Assembly: GCA_964387145.1 (NCBI GenBank)
Contig: CAYLVM010000001.1
Location: 55,321-119,320 of the forward strand
Source: JAMBLL01 sp964387145
GTDB lineage: Bacteria; Actinomycetota; Acidimicrobiia; Spongiisociales; UBA5794
DNA length: 64,000 nt
Direction: 5' to 3'
Shown here in pieces: positions 43,188 through 53,111 of this stretch. A model generated the notes under the pieces. That model had not been told where the DNA came from and made no database searches. It saw only the letters and a program-made list of their open reading frames with translations. Each line of letters begins with the position of its first letter. Within the stretch, counting starts at the first letter, position 1. The translations under genes and the position numbers were made by a program.

Positions 43188-44197
43188 CGGTCAACCTCGA
43201 GATACATGGCATCTCCGAACGAGAGGAATCGGTACCCGTTCGCGAGTGCGTGTTCGTATGCGGTCCTCCATCGATCGCCGACCAGTGCTGCAAGCATCAC
43301 GAGGAGTGTCGTTCTCGGTGCGTGGAAGTTGGTCACGAGCGCGTCGACGATCCGCGGCTCATACCCCGGTTGGATGAACAGACTCGTCGGTCCCGCGAAC
43401 TCTTCGAGTACACCGGCCGCCGGTGACGCACTTTCGAGTGATCGCACAACGGTCGTCCCCACGGCGACGATCCTGCCACCACCGGAACGCGTGGCTTCAC
43501 ATGCTTCGACGACGTCGGGACCAACATGGATTCGCTCCGTGTGCATCCGGTGCTCTTCGATCGTCTCGGTGCTCATCGGTCTGAACGTATCGAGACCCAC
43601 TTCGAGTTCGACTTCTGCGATCCCGATACCCGCCAGAGTGAGGCCGTCGAGAAGTTCGCGTGTGAAGTGGAGCGCGGCCGTCGGGGCTGCGGCCGAGCCC
43701 ACGGCACGGGCAAAGATGGTCTGATACCGCTCGGGGTCCTCGAGTGTGCCCTTGAAGTAGGGCGGGAGCGGGATGATCCCGGACTGTTCGATCGCCTCCT
43801 CGACGTCCCCGGGCGCCTCGACGGTGACGGTCGCAACGCCGTCGATCGGGTCTGTGAGAATGGTCACCGTGAGGGTGCCACAATCAACGACCGTGCCTGC
43901 GTGGAGTTTTGCCGCTGGTCGAAGGAGCGCTCGCCACCGGTTCGGATCGACACGCTGGGTGAGCAGGATCTCGCTCTTCCCCCCACCGGGTCGCCGCCGA
44001 CCAAGGAGTCGGGCAGCGCGTACCTTCGTTCTGTTGACGACCAGGAGGTCCCCGCTCCTCAGCACTTCGGGGAGCTCGTTGAATCTGTGGTCCTGGAGGC
44101 CTTCGAGCACAAGGAGGCGCGCGTCGTCACGGGGCTCGATCGCGAACTGGGCGATCGCCTCTTCGGGCAACGTGTAGTCGAACTCGTCGGTGCGCAC
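43184..44197 (-). CDS. queA: S-adenosylmethionine:tRNA ribosyltransferase-isomerase QueA
   Basis: Converts preQ1-tRNA to epoxyqueuosine-tRNA. 337 residues; N-terminal DEFDYTLPEEAIAQFAIEPRDDARLLV, the GRRRPGGGKSEILL loop, AAPTAALHFTRELL and the C-terminal NFHAPRTTLLVMLAALVG are all family hallmarks. GTG start; 15 bp separate it from ruvB. No queC/D/E/F genes are in the window, so preQ1 may be made elsewhere or salvaged. Confidence 0.95.
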   Translation of the reverse strand: MRTDEFDYTLPEEAIAQFAIEPRDDARLLVLEGLQDHRFNELPEVLRSGDLLVVNRTKVRAARLLGRRRPGGGKSEILLTQRVDPNRWRALLRPAAKLHAGTVVDCGTLTVTILTDPIDGVATVTVEAPGDVEEAIEQSGIIPLPPYFKGTLEDPERYQTIFARAVGSAAAPTAALHFTRELLDGLTLAGIGIAEVELEVGLDTFRPMSTETIEEHRMHTERIHVGPDVVEACEATRSGGGRIVAVGTTVVRSLESASPAAGVLEEFAGPTSLFIQPGYEPRIVDALVTNFHAPRTTLLVMLAALVGDRWRTAYEHALANGYRFLSFGDAMYLEVDR

Positions 44198-44212
44198 AGC
44201 ACAAGGGTACGG

Positions 44213-45237
<1,025 letters not shown>

Positions 45238-45238
<1 letters not shown>

Positions 45239-45813
45239 CAGGATGTCGCCCTGCCGAGTTGCTGGAGCGAACGCTTCAACATGTCGGCGACGGTGAGGTC
45301 CTGAGGCATGTCGGCAAGGGTGCCTCTGATCTCGTCGGGTCCGTATCCAAGCCCGGCGAGGGCCTCGCGAACCTCGGAGAGCGGACCGGAAGCGGTACCA
45401 GCCTCGAAGTCGACTTCCATCTTGGGGCGGAGTTCCACCATGAGTTTCTCTGCACTTCTCTTGCCGATGCCCGGTACCGCCGTGAGCGCCGACACGTCGT
45501 GGCTGACGACCGCGATCTGCAGTTGGTCCGGTGTCATCGTGGCGAGAATAGCGAGGCCGACCTTGGGGCCGATGCCTGAGACACCGAGGAGCATCGAGAA
45601 GAGGGCCTTGTCGGCGACCGTCTCGAAACCGAAGAGCGCGAGCTGGTCCTCGCGGACATGGAGATGTGTATGGAGCACGACCTCCTCACCGATTCCGGGA
45701 AGGCCGACAAGTGTCCGGGGCGTCACCGCAACCTGGTATCCAACGCCACCCACATCGAGCACGATGGACTCGGTCCCTCGATCAACGAGAACTCCCCGGA
45801 GACGGCCGATCAT
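45238..45813 (-). CDS. ruvA: Holliday-junction DNA-binding protein RuvA
   Basis: 191 residues: N-terminal OB domain MIGRLRGVLV...DVGGVGYQV, two helix-hairpin-helix motifs (LLGVSGIGPKVGLAIL, LTAVPGIGKRSAEKL) and a C-terminal RuvB-binding domain (REALAGLGYGPDEI). It overlaps ruvC by 4 bp (ATGA). Confidence 0.97.
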
Positions 45814-46304
45814 CGTGCGATCCTCGATGCGAGGTGCCCGCTGTGCTGCATGTGGCACAGGGCAACGCCGAGCGCATCGGCGACGTCTGCGGGTCCCGAG
45901 ACGGAAGTCAGTCCGAGGCGCATCGAGACGACGGCAGCGATCTGGTCCTTGTCGGCAGAGCCCGACCCCGTGATGGTGAGCTTCATCTGCGATGGTGTGT
46001 ACTCGGCCATGGTTATGCCGTACCCGGCAACCGTCGCCATGATGACTCCAGATGCACGGGCGACGGCGATCGCCGTACCTCTGTTCCTGTTCATGAACAC
46101 CTGCTCGATCGCGGCACAGTCGACCTCGTACTCCCCGAGTACACCGAGGATGTCCGCTCGGAGCTCGAGGAGGCGTTGTGCCGTGGAGCCAGCGGGGTCG
46201 GTCCGGATGACTCCCGCCGTCACGGCTCGCGGGCGATCTGGATGTGATTCGACGATCCCGTACCCGGTGCGGGTGAGCCCGGGATCGATACCTAGAACGA
46301 ACAT
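45810..46304 (-). CDS. ruvC: Holliday-junction resolvase RuvC
   Basis: 164 residues; catalytic Asp in GIDPGLTRTGYGIV, Glu in CAAIEQVFMNRN, and the Asp pair in PADVADALGVALCH. No Shine-Dalgarno; a clear TTGCAA/TATCAT promoter lies just upstream, so the mRNA is probably leaderless. It leads the ruvCAB-queA-tgt-yajC-secDF run. Confidence 0.96.
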   Translation of the reverse strand: MFVLGIDPGLTRTGYGIVESHPDRPRAVTAGVIRTDPAGSTAQRLLELRADILGVLGEYEVDCAAIEQVFMNRNRGTAIAVARASGVIMATVAGYGITMAEYTPSQMKLTITGSGSADKDQIAAVVSMRLGLTSVSGPADVADALGVALCHMQHSGHLASRIAR

Positions 46305-46340
46305 ATGTTCGGATGATAGGAGCGGGGTGTGACATTGCAA
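46305..46340 (-). promoter_or_regulatory. Promoter of the ruvC operon
   Basis: On the minus strand TTGCAA (46335-46340) and TATCAT (46313-46318) are separated by 16 bp, and TATCAT ends 8 nt before the ATG. It is the best complete -35/-10 pair I see in the window. Confidence 0.65.
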
Positions 46341-46346
46341 GTATCG

Positions 46347-46428
46347 ATCCCCGTCCCTTGGCGTCTGGCGCCGATACAGCTCGCATCCGAGCTGTATCGG
46401 CGCCAGAGTCCAGATGCGCCGCGGGGAT
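46347..46428. repeat. Long hairpin: perfect 20-bp inverted repeat between yebC and ruvC
   Basis: TCTGGCGCCGATACAGCTCG at 46364-46383 is exactly reverse-complementary to 46388-46407 around a 4-nt loop. Flanking ATCCCCG (46347-46353) and CGGGGAT (46422-46428) extend it into an imperfect 82-bp palindrome. It follows the yebC stop and precedes the ruvC promoter. There is no T-tract on either side; a terminator, insulator or protein-binding site are all possible. Confidence 0.85.
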
Positions 46429-46434
46429 GGGAGC

Positions 46435-47172
46435 TCACTCGAGGGTCGCCAACACCTCGTCCGGGATGTCGAAGTTGGCGTAGACCTCCTGAACGTCATC
46501 GAGATCCTCAAGTGCGTCCACGAGCCGGAGCACCTTGGGGGCGGTCACTGCATCGACGGCGACGGAGACCGAAGGAAGGTACGTCACGTCGGCGGAGTCG
46601 ATCGATACATCCGCAGCTTCGAGTTCGGAACGCACGGCTGTGAGATCGCCAGGTTCACAGACGATCTCCCACTGGTCCCCTTCGGGAGTGATGTCGTCGG
46701 CACCACCTTCGAGTGCCGCCATCATCACCGTGTCCTCGTCGCCCGATGCAAGGATGTACCCCTTCTGTTCGAAGAGGTAGCCGACAGATCCCGGTTCGCC
46801 AAGGTTCCCGCCGTTCTTCGTGAACGCTGAACGGACATCGGATGCGGCACGGTTGCGGTTGTCGGTGAGGATGTGCACGTAGAGCGCCACTCCGCCGGGT
46901 GCGTACCCCTCGTAGAAGGCCTCCGTGTAGTCGACACCGTCGACATCACCGCTCCCTCGTGCGATCGCGCGATCGATGTTGTCCTTTGGGACCGAGTTGT
47001 CCTTCGCCTTCTGGACCGCCGTGAAAAGGGTTGGATTTGCAGAGAGGTCGTTGCCTCCATTACGCGCAGCGGACTCGATCGCCTTGATCAACTTGGCGAA
47101 CAACTTGCCGCGTTTGGCGTCCTGACGCCCCTTGCGGTGCTTGATGTTCGCCCATTTCGAATGTCCAGACAT
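46435..47172 (-). CDS. yebC: YebC/PmpR family DNA-binding/translation-associated protein
   Basis: 245 residues beginning MSGHSKWANIKHRKGRQDAKRGKLF, the invariant YebC start; three-domain protein with IDRAIARGSG and ALYVHILTDNRNRAASDVRSAF. Family members are annotated as transcription factors, and recent work links some to relief of ribosome stalling. GAGGAG is 7 nt before the ATG. It ends the pgsA-to-yebC run, just before the long hairpin. Confidence 0.95.
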   Translation of the reverse strand: MSGHSKWANIKHRKGRQDAKRGKLFAKLIKAIESAARNGGNDLSANPTLFTAVQKAKDNSVPKDNIDRAIARGSGDVDGVDYTEAFYEGYAPGGVALYVHILTDNRNRAASDVRSAFTKNGGNLGEPGSVGYLFEQKGYILASGDEDTVMMAALEGGADDITPEGDQWEIVCEPGDLTAVRSELEAADVSIDSADVTYLPSVSVAVDAVTAPKVLRLVDALEDLDDVQEVYANFDIPDEVLATLE

Positions 47173-47181
47173 GCGATCTCC

Positions 47182-47766
47182 TCAGCCAGCGTCCAGGAAG
47201 TCGACGAGCATCTGGTGAAGACGCGGATCACCGGTCAGCTCCGGGTGGAATGAGCTTGCAAGGATACGACCTTGACGCACCAACACGGGGTGCTTGACTC
47301 CTTCGGGATCGGTGACCGAGCCAAGCACAGACACATCCGCTCCGACCTTGTGGATCCACGGGGCACGGATGAACACAGCGTGCATGGGTGAATCGAGTCC
47401 GACAACGTCGAGGTCCGCCTCGAACGAATCGATCTGACGTCCGAACGCGTTGCGCTCCACGACCGCATCGAGCACACCGAGCTGTGGCTGGTGTCCCGAC
47501 ACCGTCGAGGCAGCGAGGAAGATCATGCCGGCGCACGTGCCGAGAACCGGCATCCCATCGAGACACCGCTGCCGGATAGGTTCGATGAGCCCGTAGCGTT
47601 GCGCGAGCTTGCCGATCGTCGTCGACTCACCACCGGGAATGACGAGTGCGTCGACGGCGTCGAGCTCGCTCGGTGTGCGCACCTCATTCGCACTGACACC
47701 GATCGACCGCAACAACGCGACGTGCTCCCGAAAGTCGCCCTGGAGGGCGAGCACTCCGGCGTTCAT
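47182..47766 (-). CDS. pdxT: PLP synthase glutaminase subunit PdxT
   Basis: Supplies ammonia to PdxS for pyridoxal-5'-phosphate. 194 residues; GVLALQGDFREHV start, LVIPGGESTTIGKL, nucleophile Cys in GTCAGMIFLA, and His-Glu in SFHPELTGD. It overlaps pdxS by 4 bp. Confidence 0.96.
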   Translation of the reverse strand: MNAGVLALQGDFREHVALLRSIGVSANEVRTPSELDAVDALVIPGGESTTIGKLAQRYGLIEPIRQRCLDGMPVLGTCAGMIFLAASTVSGHQPQLGVLDAVVERNAFGRQIDSFEADLDVVGLDSPMHAVFIRAPWIHKVGADVSVLGSVTDPEGVKHPVLVRQGRILASSFHPELTGDPRLHQMLVDFLDAG

Positions 47767-48656
47767 GAGCCTCGTAGCTGCATCATCTCGGAGTCCGGCA
47801 ACGTGTCGATGTTGATACCGACCATCGCCTCTCCGAGGTTCCTCGATACCTTCGCGATCTTCTCCGGATCCTTGTAGAACGTCGTCGCTTCCACGATCGC
47901 CTCGGCACGTTCTGCAGGATCACCAGACTTGAAGATCCCCGACCCGACGAACACGCCGTCACATCCGAGTTGCATCATCAACGCTGCATCCGATGGAGTC
48001 GCGATGCCTCCGGCTGCAAAGTTCACGACCGGCAAGGTCCCGGTGCTCGCGACCTCCTTGACGAGGTCGTAGGGAGCGCGAATGTCCCGTGCTGCGTTCA
48101 TCAACTCGTTGGTCGTCAACGTCGTCAGGTTCCGGATCTGTGCGGTCATGACACGCATGTGTCTGACGGCTTCGATGACGTTGCCTGTGCCGGGCTCACC
48201 CTTTGTGCGGATCATCGCTGCGCCTTCACCGATCCGCCGAAGAGCCTCTCCGAGATCCTTGGCGCCACAGACGAACGGGACGGTGAAGACGTGCTTGTCG
48301 ATGTGGTTCTCATCCACGGGAGACAGCACCTCGGATTCATCGATGTAGTCGACGCCGAGCGACTGAAGTACCTGGGCTTCGACGAAGTGCCCGATCCTCG
48401 ACTTCGCCATGACGGGGATCGAGACGGAGTTGACGATCTCTTCGACCTTTGCGGGGTCGGCCATGCGTGCAACACCGCCGTGAGCCCGAATGTCTGCAGG
48501 GACTCGCTCGAGTGCCATGACAGCGCAAGCGCCGGCGGCTTCAGCAAGCCTGGCCTGCTCGGCGTTGACGACATCCATGATGACGCCGCCCTTGAGCATC
48601 TCAGCCAGACCGCGCTTGACCTTGTCTGTGCCGTATTCGGTGGTTGCCTCTGCCAT
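47763..48656 (-). CDS. pdxS: PLP synthase subunit PdxS
   Basis: Condenses ribose-5-phosphate, glyceraldehyde-3-phosphate and ammonia into PLP. 297-residue TIM barrel with KRGLAEMLKGGVIMDVVN, the catalytic Lys in PVMAKSRIGHFVEAQ, and GEAGTGNV-like GEPGTGNVIEAVRHMR. AAGGGAAG lies upstream of the ATG. Confidence 0.97.
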   Translation of the reverse strand: MAEATTEYGTDKVKRGLAEMLKGGVIMDVVNAEQARLAEAAGACAVMALERVPADIRAHGGVARMADPAKVEEIVNSVSIPVMAKSRIGHFVEAQVLQSLGVDYIDESEVLSPVDENHIDKHVFTVPFVCGAKDLGEALRRIGEGAAMIRTKGEPGTGNVIEAVRHMRVMTAQIRNLTTLTTNELMNAARDIRAPYDLVKEVASTGTLPVVNFAAGGIATPSDAALMMQLGCDGVFVGSGIFKSGDPAERAEAIVEATTFYKDPEKIAKVSRNLGEAMVGINIDTLPDSEMMQLRGS

Positions 48657-48709
48657 AGTTCGCTTCCCTTTGTGGTCGAAACCCGATTCTACATGGCGCT
48701 GGAGTTCGA

Positions 48710-49753
48710 TCAGGAACGATGCGCTGCGATCGCGTCCTCGTACGCCACGATGTACTCCTGTGCAACACGTGTACCGTCGAACATTCTCACCCGATCCCTT
48801 GCCCGCCCTGCGAGGTCTCCCCGACGGGAATCATCGACGAGAAGCCCCGCCACCGCTTCTGCGAGATCTCGGGAGTTCCCAGGAGCGACGATTTCGCCGG
48901 AATCACCAAGGACGTGGATGAATGCCGGGATCCCGGATGCCACAACGGCACAGCCTGAGGCCATGGCTTCTGCGACGATGATCCCGAACGATTCACCGCG
49001 CAGGTTCGGCGCCACGAACACTTCCGCTTCGGCAAGGCGGGCGTACTTCTCTTCGTTCCCGACCGGGCCGAGGAACGTCACACCATCGATCTCGATATCT
49101 CGCGATGCACCCATGACGTGGAGCGACGCGCCAGCGTGCGCTGCGATGACTTTGGGCCACGCCTCGAGGAGGACATCGAGGCCCTTTCGGGGGTCGTCCC
49201 TTCCGAGGAAGGCGACACGTCCAGGTACATGATCACCTTTCCCATAGGCGTCGACGTCGATGCCGTTCGGGATGATCCGGGCATCGAGGACGCCCGTGAC
49301 AGCGGAGCGTGCAACCGGGCTGACTGTGGTGACGACATCGAGCTTGCCGAGGATCTTGCGGACGATCGGCGACAACGTCGTGTACCCCCTTCGCGCCCAC
49401 GGGGGCGCATCGGCGTGAAAGGTTCCCACCGTTGGTCTGTCCCCGATCCGACTCGCCGTCAAGGACACCATGGGCATGAGCGGCTCATGGATGTGGACCA
49501 CGTCTGCGTCGCCGACGGCGTCGTTGATCTTGGATCGGACACGTGGATCGAGGGCGATCGGGGTCCGTGCCGCATTCGCCTTCACGATGCTCGTGCCCGC
49601 CACGAGCACGGCACCGGGGGGTCCCTCGGTTCCGGGACCGATGACCGTCGACGAGTGCCCTGCCTGCTCGAGCCATCCCGCCAACCTGATCGCTTGATCC
49701 TGAACACCGCCAGGTTTGCCGAGGTCGTAGGGGCAGACGATGGCAACGTGCAT
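48710..49753 (-). CDS. pimA: PimA-like phosphatidylinositol alpha-mannosyltransferase (GT4)
   Basis: Transfers the first mannose from GDP-mannose to phosphatidylinositol at the inner leaflet (by family and context). 347 residues: GT-B fold with PYDLGKPGGVQDQAIRLAGWL at the N-terminus, VVHIHEPLMPM, IPNGIDVDAY, FLGRDDPRKGLDVLLEAW, and the donor-site NLRGESFGIIVAEAMASG. Its position after pgsA and patA matches the mycobacterial PIM cluster. The exact acceptor is inferred. Confidence 0.88.
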   Translation of the reverse strand: MHVAIVCPYDLGKPGGVQDQAIRLAGWLEQAGHSSTVIGPGTEGPPGAVLVAGTSIVKANAARTPIALDPRVRSKINDAVGDADVVHIHEPLMPMVSLTASRIGDRPTVGTFHADAPPWARRGYTTLSPIVRKILGKLDVVTTVSPVARSAVTGVLDARIIPNGIDVDAYGKGDHVPGRVAFLGRDDPRKGLDVLLEAWPKVIAAHAGASLHVMGASRDIEIDGVTFLGPVGNEEKYARLAEAEVFVAPNLRGESFGIIVAEAMASGCAVVASGIPAFIHVLGDSGEIVAPGNSRDLAEAVAGLLVDDSRRGDLAGRARDRVRMFDGTRVAQEYIVAYEDAIAAHRS

Positions 49754-50649
49754 CAGCGGTTCTCTGCGAATTCGTCAGACGGCCAGTTCGGTTGGAAGAG
49801 ATGCCACTGTGATGGGGCCTCCCGAATCATGCCCTCGAGGACGTTGGCGAGGGCCTGTGCACCGCGCGAGACTCGTTCGGCTCTGTTGTCTCCTCCCGGC
49901 AACTCGACTTCGTCGTGGACCACGATGCGATGGCCGGCTCCCTCCTGGAAGTAGACCGCTACAGGGATCAATGCAGCGTTCGTCATGTCGGCGAGCGCCA
50001 CCGGACCAGCAGGGATCGTCGTGCGCTCACCGAAGAACTCGGCCTCAAGGCCACGGCCGGTGACATCGCGGTCGGCGAGGAGAGCGATCGCCCCCCGATC
50101 CTTCAGATTGCGGACCAGCTTGGATCGTCGCTGCGGATCGGTCGTCAAGATGATGCCGACATCGAACTTGGCCCGCACATCGACGAACCACTGTGTGATG
50201 AGCCTGTTCGGCAGATCTTCGGCAATCGCGATGATCGGCACACCGATCTCTTTTGCGATGATTCCGGCAATCTCCCAGTTTCCCATGTGGGGGACGGCGA
50301 ACACGATCGCTCTACCTTGGCGCTTCGCTTCGAAGATCGGATCGAAGTTGACGCGCTCGACACGCCGCGAGATGGCTTGCTTGCGGCGCGGGCGAAACCA
50401 GAACGTTTCTGTCCAGTAGCGACCGTAGGAGCGATACATCCCCTCAACGGCCTCAGCGACTTCTTGTGGTGTCGCTTCGGCGCCAAGGACGCGCCGCATG
50501 TGCCTGGTAAGGAGCTCGTTACGGTCCGATCCACGGCGGTACGCCAACGTTCCGCCGATCTCGCCGAGACGGCGAACGGCGTACTCGGGGAGGATGCCGA
50601 ACATCGCAGCCGCGATCCGAAACGGGATGTAGGTGAGCCAGGTCTTCAC
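49753..50649 (-). CDS. PatA-like phosphatidylinositol-mannoside acyltransferase (LpxL/HtrB family)
   Basis: 298-residue membrane-associated acyltransferase with catalytic H-x4-E in AVPHMGNWEIAGI, and the downstream DRDVTGRGLEAEFFGE segment typical of the LABLAT superfamily. One N-terminal hydrophobic helix (about 6-24). The GTG start overlaps the pgsA stop as GTGA; shares one base with the pimA start. Placement between pgsA and pimA suggests it acylates PIM1/PIM2, as mycobacterial PatA does. Confidence 0.87.
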   Translation of the reverse strand: MKTWLTYIPFRIAAAMFGILPEYAVRRLGEIGGTLAYRRGSDRNELLTRHMRRVLGAEATPQEVAEAVEGMYRSYGRYWTETFWFRPRRKQAISRRVERVNFDPIFEAKRQGRAIVFAVPHMGNWEIAGIIAKEIGVPIIAIAEDLPNRLITQWFVDVRAKFDVGIILTTDPQRRSKLVRNLKDRGAIALLADRDVTGRGLEAEFFGERTTIPAGPVALADMTNAALIPVAVYFQEGAGHRIVVHDEVELPGGDNRAERVSRGAQALANVLEGMIREAPSQWHLFQPNWPSDEFAENR

Positions 50650-51233
50650 GCGTCGAGCTGCTGCCAGGTCTTTCGGATGCGTTGTGCCACGGTGAAGCCG
50701 GTGAGAACGACGAAGATCCACAGGAGCGGCTCCATGATCGGCGCACCGACACCGACGGCCATCGTTCCGATGAGGATGAGGATCATCCGCTCGGCACGAC
50801 CCATCCAGCCCCCCTTGCCTTCGAGGCCAGCAAGTTCGGCCTTCGAGCGAACATAGGGCACGAGGAGCGAGAACGCCATTGCCACCACACACAGGATCAG
50901 GAGGCGGGGCTCGAACCGAAGAAACACCGCAAGGCCGACCCACACTGCGATCTCTCCGAAGCGGTCCGACATCGTGTCGAGGAACGCTCCCCGATCAGAG
51001 ACTTTGTCGAGCTGGCGGGCGAGAGGGCCATCGAGAGCGTCGAGAGCCACACCTGTGCCCGCAATGAACCCTCCGAGGAGCAGGTATCCAGACGCGACGA
51101 ACACAGCACCAACAATCGTCACGAGCAACCCGATGATCGTCACGACGGCGGGTGTGAACCCGATCTTGGCAAGTACACCGGCGATCGGCTCGAGGAATGG
51201 GGCGATTCGCTTTCGTCCCTTGAGATCAAGCAA
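50646..51233 (-). CDS. pgsA: CDP-alcohol phosphatidyltransferase, probable phosphatidylinositol-phosphate synthase
   Basis: Joins CDP-diacylglycerol with inositol-phosphate (inferred from context). 195 residues, about six transmembrane helices. The full motif D-x2-D-G-x2-A-R-x8-G-x3-D-x3-D is present as DALDGPLARQ ... GAFLDTMSD. I chose a TTG with AAGGAG 5 nt upstream; a GTG 30 bp earlier lacks an RBS. Glycerol-phosphate as acceptor cannot be excluded from motif alone. Confidence 0.88.
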   Translation of the reverse strand: MLDLKGRKRIAPFLEPIAGVLAKIGFTPAVVTIIGLLVTIVGAVFVASGYLLLGGFIAGTGVALDALDGPLARQLDKVSDRGAFLDTMSDRFGEIAVWVGLAVFLRFEPRLLILCVVAMAFSLLVPYVRSKAELAGLEGKGGWMGRAERMILILIGTMAVGVGAPIMEPLLWIFVVLTGFTVAQRIRKTWQQLDA

Positions 51234-51288
51234 AAGGTCTCCTTCGCGCCAGAAAGGTACCACAGACTGGACCGGTTCAGCGACCCAC

Positions 51289-51294
51289 TAGAAT
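51289..51294 (+). promoter_or_regulatory. Possible -10 of gltA
   Basis: TAGAAT lies 71 nt before the gltA ATG in the 130-bp divergent gap; no convincing -35 hexamer is seen. Confidence 0.3.
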
Positions 51295-51365
51295 TGGAGT
51301 ATCCAGGAGTGCCCGCACGTCCCTGTCGGTGACTCCCCGCCTCGTAGACGAAGGGTCGAATAGCC

Positions 51366-52658
51366 ATGAGTGACAAAACCGCAAGCCTCGATCTCGGTAA
51401 GGAACCCATACAGCTCGACGTATATGAGTCGACAGTCGGTCAACCGGGTATAGATATTCGCAAGCTGAGGGCAACGACCGGCCATGTCACGTTCGACCCT
51501 GGCTTTGGGAACACAGCCGCTGCTCACTCGACGATCACCTACATCGACGGGGCCGCCGGCATACTTCTCCATCGTGGATACCGGATCGAGGCGCTCGCCG
51601 AGAACTGTTCGTTCCTCGAAGTCGCGTACCTTCTCCTGTACGGTCACCTGCCGAACTCCACGGAGCTTGCCGCCTGGACGACCTCGATCTCGACCCACAC
51701 GCTGTTGAACGAAGAGATGCGGTCCTTCTTCGACGCCTTCCCTCGCAGGGCCCACCCGATGGCGGTGCTGTCATCCGCTACAAACGCCATCTCGACGTTC
51801 TACGACGTGTACCGACGGCCGATGCGTGGGGACGAGATCGACGCCGGAGCGCGCACGCTCATCGCAAAGCTTCCCACGGTTGCGGCGTGGGCGTTCAAGA
51901 AGTCGATCGGCGAACCCTACGTGTACCCACAGAACGACCTCGGGTACGTCGAGAACTTCCTCCACATGATGTTCGCGAGGCCCGTCGAGGACACCACGAT
52001 CGACCCAGCCGTGGTGAAGGCACTCAACGTTCTGCTCATCCTGCATGCAGATCACGAGATGAACTGCTCGACGTCGACCGTGCGCGGCGTGGGTTCGAGC
52101 CGGGCGAACATGTTCACATCGGTCGCCGCCGGCATGGGCGCGCTGTGGGGCCCACTCCACGGTGGAGCCAACCAGGCGGTCATCGAGATGCTCCAGGCGA
52201 TCCACGACGATCCGACTGCAACCGTCGAGTCGACGATCGCCAGGGCCAAGGACAAAGACGACGACTTCCGGCTCATGGGCTTCGGCCACCGTGTCTACAG
52301 CAACTACGACCCGCGTGCCCGCGTGCTCGCATCCTTTGCAGAGGACGTCCTCAACAGCATGGATCGGACGGACCCCCTGCTCGAGATCGCGCGAGAGCTC
52401 GAGGCTGCTGCGCTTGCAGATGATTACTTCGCCGAACGCCACCTGTTCCCGAACGTCGATTTCTACTCGGGAATCATCTACCGGGCTCTCGACTTCCCGC
52501 TGCGGATGTTCACGGTCCTGTTCGCCATCGGACGCCTCCCTGGTTGGATCGCCCACTGGATGGAGATGAACCTCGATGCAGAAACACGCATCATGCGTCC
52601 CCGTCAGCTCTACATCGGTGAGCCGGAGCGACCGTTCGTCTCACTCGACGAGCGCTGA
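51366..52658 (+). CDS. gltA: Citrate synthase (type II, GltA-like)
   Basis: Condenses acetyl-CoA and oxaloacetate. 430 residues with the N-terminal beta-rich extension typical of type II hexameric enzymes, catalytic His in GPLHGGANQAVIEM, the ILHADHEMNCSTST helix, and the Asp/His region MGFGHRVYSNYDPRA. AAGGG precedes the ATG. It stands divergent from pgsA and converges on a small membrane-protein gene 3 bp away. Confidence 0.96.
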   Translation: MSDKTASLDLGKEPIQLDVYESTVGQPGIDIRKLRATTGHVTFDPGFGNTAAAHSTITYIDGAAGILLHRGYRIEALAENCSFLEVAYLLLYGHLPNSTELAAWTTSISTHTLLNEEMRSFFDAFPRRAHPMAVLSSATNAISTFYDVYRRPMRGDEIDAGARTLIAKLPTVAAWAFKKSIGEPYVYPQNDLGYVENFLHMMFARPVEDTTIDPAVVKALNVLLILHADHEMNCSTSTVRGVGSSRANMFTSVAAGMGALWGPLHGGANQAVIEMLQAIHDDPTATVESTIARAKDKDDDFRLMGFGHRVYSNYDPRARVLASFAEDVLNSMDRTDPLLEIARELEAAALADDYFAERHLFPNVDFYSGIIYRALDFPLRMFTVLFAIGRLPGWIAHWMEMNLDAETRIMRPRQLYIGEPERPFVSLDER

Positions 52659-52661
52659 TCG

Positions 52662-53108
52662 TCACGGAGCTTCGACGGCCTCTTCATAGATCCCGGTGAT
52701 CTCGCCGGAGAGGCCGTCGACGGTCACCAACGCCTGACGGTCCGGGGTGGGGCCTGCAGAGAATACGAGAACCTGCCAGATTGGTTTGGCGAGTGGACCG
52801 CGGAATCCCAGGGTTGCTGATCCGTGTCCGAAAGCGAACGATGTGGTGTCGCCGGCCTTCTCGATCGCCTCCATGTCCGTCACCTCGAGCTTCCATCCGC
52901 CAAGGAACTGGTAGCCGGCGATCAAGGTGAGTGGCAGGACCGCGGTGAACCACATGACATCCACCCCCGAGACGACCACGAGCGCTGCACTTCCAGCTGC
53001 CATGACGAGGTACACGGCTCCGGCGGTACGGCGCTTGGCCGTGTCGAGCCGACGGTACGGTGTCAGCGGTTCATCACCGGGGTACCCAGCCGTTCCGGCG
53101 CCCGTCAT
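52662..53108 (-). CDS. Small two-helix membrane protein of unknown function
   Basis: 148 residues: cytoplasmic N-terminus, two hydrophobic helices (about 29-47 and 52-70), then a soluble domain ending QALVTVDGLSGEITGIYEEAVE, which has the look of the end of a PepSY-like domain though I cannot confirm it. It starts 3 bp after the RND exporter stop, so the two are almost certainly co-transcribed and may work together. Confidence 0.75.
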   Translation of the reverse strand: MTGAGTAGYPGDEPLTPYRRLDTAKRRTAGAVYLVMAAGSAALVVVSGVDVMWFTAVLPLTLIAGYQFLGGWKLEVTDMEAIEKAGDTTSFAFGHGSATLGFRGPLAKPIWQVLVFSAGPTPDRQALVTVDGLSGEITGIYEEAVEAP

Positions 53109-53111
53109 CGA

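Noticed and set aside
46347..46428. Ends of an insertion sequence
   Set aside because: No transposase, no target-site duplication visible, and the arms are only 4 nt apart. A miniature element remains possible and is noted as a finding.
48650..48710. tRNA or small RNA gene in the pdxS-pimA gap
   Set aside because: 53 bp only; no cloverleaf or stable hairpin seen. No tRNA was found in any other gap either.
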